64,000 nt of DNA from CAYSEW01 sp964430245 (GTDB taxonomy: Bacteria > Bacteroidota > Bacteroidia > Flavobacteriales_D > Parvicellaceae): NCBI GenBank assembly GCA_964430245.1, contig CAYSEW010000011.1, forward strand, positions 17,829 through 81,828, given 5' to 3'. Shown one piece after another: positions 61,529 through 64,000 of the stretch (position 1 is its first letter; every line of letters starts with the position of its first letter). Position numbers and translations under genes: made by a program. A model generated the notes under the pieces. The model ran no database searches, was not told where the DNA came from, and was given only the letters and a program-made list of their open reading frames with translations.

Positions 61529-63865
61529 CTATTGAATAAAAAGGATCTTTGTTTTCGTTTTCATGCTACCATCACTGCTCGTAGCAAAAACATAATAAAC
61601 ACCAGAAGAAACCCTATTTCCTGACAATGTATTGCCATTCCATGTCGCTTGTCCGCCTACTGAATAGGTGGTAAAAACTAGGTTTCCATTCGCGTCTGTA
61701 ATCTTAACTTCTGAATCTTCTGTAAATCCTTTAATCGCAATATTACCTGTATATTCTGGTCTTACAGGGTTTGGGTAAGCGTAAACATCTTCATATTGAA
61801 GGCTTGGTTCAGTTGCACTTCCCTTAAACCCCATGATACCCTTTTCTGTAGATATATACAATTCACCTGATTCATGGTTCATAGCCAATGAAAGTACATT
61901 ATCACTGAAAAGTGGGCTGTTGTCCTGATTAAATGCATGGATCATTTCTGTTCCCTCCTCCGACATTAAAAACAATCCTCCTCCTGCAGTCGCAAACCAC
62001 TTTCTGTTCCCTCCATCTACTAAGATCTCATTAATGATCTCTGTTTCCAACAACAGCTGTACAGTTCCATCTAAATTGAGTAGAATCTGCTGAGCATCAA
62101 AATCGTTACCGCTAAAAATATCATAAGGGTTATATATAACAGCAGGACCTTCTTCTGTGCCTATCCAAATCTCTCCATCTCGATCACTTATAATGGTATT
62201 CACTACGTTATTTGGTAATTTCCCATTCCCTTCAGCAGTGGTTAAAATTCGATACTGATCATCAGAAATGTCAGTTGGGGTTTGATTAAAATCATAAACT
62301 AATAAGCCTACTGATTTTATTGCCATCCAAACATACCCATAAATAGGGTCTACCAAAATATCAGTACAAAGCTGGTTAGATGCTACCGACCCGCAATTGA
62401 AAGACATCCAATCTCCATCAGCTGTATATACTGATAATGGCTCATTAACAAATGAATTACTGACCCATAGATTTCCGCTATTATCAAAACTTGTTGAAGC
62501 AATACATACGTTATTACCACCCTGTCCTATTCTGGTCTGCAGACTAGAATTATAGTAAGTATGTCTATTTAACCATTGGCCATTTTGAAGCTCTATCAAT
62601 CCGCCTCTGAATGAAGAGAGAAATACATGGTCTTTATCGGAAGGATCTATGGTAGACCATAAAATATCTGTTACAGAATCTATTACAAAGGCAAATTCTG
62701 ATACTGTTATCTGATTATAGGTCTCCCAGATTTGCTGGTCAAAGTGATAAGCGCCATGCCAGTTAAAGGTGTTGTTCCAATTGGTTCCATCAACTCTTCC
62801 AGCACTTACCCAAAGCTGTTGCTGATCACAAGCAAGGTGAAAAGCCTCGTTATTATAAGGGCCAGTAATCGGATAATGATCTCCATTCCAGCTGGTTTTC
62901 ATTTTCATAAGACCATTTCTCCTGTCTGCTAACCAATAATAATCTTGACCCCAAACAGTTTGATTAGGAGCCAATAGATGTTCCCCTTTGTAGGTGTTTA
63001 AACTCACTATCTCATTAAAAGAAATGTCATATTCTGTTGCATCTGAGTTCCTGCTAATAATTAAGTTCTCTCCATTAAGCTCTATTGCATATACATCATT
63101 ATTGGTAAGTGCTGCAGGGATAGACCAGCTACTATTCTCAAATAAATGCACAACATCATCACTAAATGCAGGCCCTTTTTCTACCACAAATAAGCGATCA
63201 TTGGTTAACGATGAGAAAGCAACTAGCTGAAATACGTTTGCTGTAGCTGTAGCAATTGTGATTTCGCTCCAAACAGAAGGATCCGAAAGAAATGGCTCCG
63301 AAAGTGAAGCTATTCTAAGTCCGTCATCTGTAGCTGCATAAATAGTATCATTACCAATGGTAATATCATTGACTTTGAGCTGTGACCCGTTATTACCAAT
63401 AATGTAAGTGTCTTTTATTTCTTCATTAAAAATATCTAATACTACTATACCAAAACCAGTAGCTATATAAGTATAATTTTCATTAGAATGCATTCCATAA
63501 ATCGTTCTGTCTCCTACTACATTACTATTGATAATGGCAGAAATATTAATGATATTATCTTCCTTAATAATATCTATATTTCCTGAAGAATACCCCACAA
63601 CCACAGCATTGTTCTTCTCATTTGGATGAATAAGAGAGATGCCTAGTTCGGTTAAACCTGTAATTGTATTTAGCCTATTTACAGATTGATCCTCTGTATC
63701 TACATAATACATTGAATAAGGCGTGGCGGCATAGCATCTATGTCCCACTGGAACTACATGAGTAACATTGTCATAAGGTAAGTGCTCTCTCCAAGATCCT
63801 ACACCAAAATCTTGGGCAAACAATGTTATTGGCAACATAAATATGGTCAATAGAATTCTCAACAT
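61529..63865 (-). CDS. porZ: type IX secretion accessory beta-propeller protein PorZ
   Basis: This 778-residue protein has a signal peptide (ITLFAQ), an N-terminal pair of beta-propeller domains with GVGSWREHLPYDNVTHVV and repeated xxGxxxxxTxxGL-like blades (TDDGLRI, EIWIGTEEGPAV), and a type A C-terminal sorting domain (VYAYPNPVRPEY to the end). PorZ is a surface-exposed T9SS protein that helps attach A-LPS to cargo in Porphyromonas gingivalis. The length matches the known protein (about 776). The tRNA-Arg gene is divergent. Confidence 0.88.
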   Translation of the reverse strand: MLRILLTIFMLPITLFAQDFGVGSWREHLPYDNVTHVVPVGHRCYAATPYSMYYVDTEDQSVNRLNTITGLTELGISLIHPNEKNNAVVVGYSSGNIDIIKEDNIINISAIINSNVVGDRTIYGMHSNENYTYIATGFGIVVLDIFNEEIKDTYIIGNNGSQLKVNDITIGNDTIYAATDDGLRIASLSEPFLSDPSVWSEITIATATANVFQLVAFSSLTNDRLFVVEKGPAFSDDVVHLFENSSWSIPAALTNNDVYAIELNGENLIISRNSDATEYDISFNEIVSLNTYKGEHLLAPNQTVWGQDYYWLADRRNGLMKMKTSWNGDHYPITGPYNNEAFHLACDQQQLWVSAGRVDGTNWNNTFNWHGAYHFDQQIWETYNQITVSEFAFVIDSVTDILWSTIDPSDKDHVFLSSFRGGLIELQNGQWLNRHTYYNSSLQTRIGQGGNNVCIASTSFDNSGNLWVSNSFVNEPLSVYTADGDWMSFNCGSVASNQLCTDILVDPIYGYVWMAIKSVGLLVYDFNQTPTDISDDQYRILTTAEGNGKLPNNVVNTIISDRDGEIWIGTEEGPAVIYNPYDIFSGNDFDAQQILLNLDGTVQLLLETEIINEILVDGGNRKWFATAGGGLFLMSEEGTEMIHAFNQDNSPLFSDNVLSLAMNHESGELYISTEKGIMGFKGSATEPSLQYEDVYAYPNPVRPEYTGNIAIKGFTEDSEVKITDANGNLVFTTYSVGGQATWNGNTLSGNRVSSGVYYVFATSSDGSMKTKTKILFIQ

Positions 63866-63909
63866 AAATACAAACTAACTAAAAAATAAATTATTGTTAT
63901 AATAAATTC

Positions 63910-63917
63910 TAATTTTG
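63910..63917 (+). promoter_or_regulatory. -7 element TAATTTTG of tRNA-Arg
   Basis: Exact TAnnTTTG match, eight bases upstream of the mature tRNA 5' end. Confidence 0.55.
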
Positions 63918-63925
63918 CCTGATAT

Positions 63926-63999
63926 GGCCTCGTGGCGCAACTGAATAGCGCACTGGATTTCGGCTCCAGCGGTTGCAGGTTTGAATCCTGCCGGGGTCA
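63926..63999 (+). tRNA. tRNA-Arg (anticodon UCG)
   Basis: A 74-base cloverleaf: acceptor GGCCTCG/CGGGGTC with two G-U pairs, D-arm GCGC-AACTGAATA-GCGC, anticodon arm CTGGA-TTTCGGC-TCCAG with anticodon TCG, variable loop CGGTT, T-arm GCAGG-TTTGAAT-CCTGC, discriminator A at 63999. The window ends one base later (C), so an encoded CCA cannot be judged. It decodes CGA and perhaps other CGN codons. Confidence 0.93.
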
Positions 64000-64000
64000 C

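Noticed and set aside
1..64000. CRISPR arrays, prophage, insertion sequences, rRNA, riboswitch or biosynthetic cluster
   Set aside because: None seen: no regularly spaced repeats, transposase, integrase or capsid genes, or long structured leader; nearly all genes are conserved core or envelope genes.

Overview
The window is strongly AT-rich chromosomal DNA from a member of the Bacteroidota, most likely order Flavobacteriales and possibly a draft or metagenome-assembled genome. Several things point this way: a gliding-motility lipoprotein (GldH), a type IX secretion accessory protein (PorZ), proteins with T9SS-type C-terminal sorting domains, a choice-of-anchor L protein, an IPExxxVDY protein directly upstream of pyruvate kinase, DUF4292 and DUF4837 lipoproteins, a short-chain-type threonine dehydrogenase, and the Bacteroidota promoter -7 element TAnnTTTG in front of many genes. 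Many proteins start with a lipoprotein signal peptide. I see no phage, insertion sequence, CRISPR array, integrase or other mobile DNA; nearly everything looks like vertically inherited core genome. No stretch longer than 300 bases lacks a gene. Two runs of 100 N (6264-6363 and 53593-53692) are scaffold gaps.

Layout. 1-62: start of a lipoprotein gene leaving the window on the minus strand. 118-4886: drug/metabolite exporter, M28 peptidase and DNA polymerase I. 4930-8700: lipoprotein, TatA, gap, gatA (5' part lost in the gap), LysM lytic transglycosylase. 8787-11678: IPExxxVDY protein, pyruvate kinase, M42 peptidase. 11675-13548 (minus): pheS and a cyclophilin. 13625-15187: small lipoprotein, unknown protein and crotonase. 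15268-22046: envelope operon of flippase, dUTPase, sugar nucleotidyltransferase, TPR lipoprotein, DUF4292 lipoprotein and EnvC-like protein. 22043-24676 (minus): HIRAN protein, unknown protein, LEA-2 lipoprotein and M20 peptidase. 24799-30312: two exported T9SS-type proteins flanking a minus-strand gpmI plus histidine kinase pair. 30379-31500: tandem acidic lipoproteins, the second with a cysteine-rich tail. 31557-35560: tRNA-Phe divergent from pheT, then an acyltransferase. 35555-39454 (minus): YwqK-like protein, threonine dehydrogenase, and an operon of cytochrome-b-like protein, cytochrome c and HflX. 39538-43901: two amidohydrolase-family proteins. 43907-50930: small proteins, LysE exporter, FAD oxidoreductase, lipid kinase, MORN protein, ComF, coiled-coil protein, 36-residue membrane peptide and beta-barrel protein. 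50940-54943: DUF4837 lipoprotein, membrane protein, divergent lytic transglycosylase, aminotransferase. 55017-60737 (minus): PBP1A, gldH, ricT, holB, cvpA. 60801-63865 (minus): OmpA protein and porZ. 63926-63999: tRNA-Arg(UCG), at the window edge.

Functional themes are envelope construction and remodelling (flippase, EnvC, two lytic transglycosylases, PBP1A, OmpA), protein export and gliding (TatA, GldH, PorZ and CTD proteins), peptide catabolism (M28, M42, M20, lytic enzymes and amidohydrolases), lower glycolysis (pyk, gpmI) and translation (pheS, pheT, gatA, two tRNAs). Gene packing is dense: several convergent pairs overlap at their stop codons and several operons have gaps of under 15 bases. 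The least explained elements are the tandem acidic/Cys-rich lipoproteins, the small-protein cluster at 44.5-45 kb, the 36-residue membrane protein, the HIRAN cassette, and the amidohydrolase modules that lack the metal-binding HxH motif.
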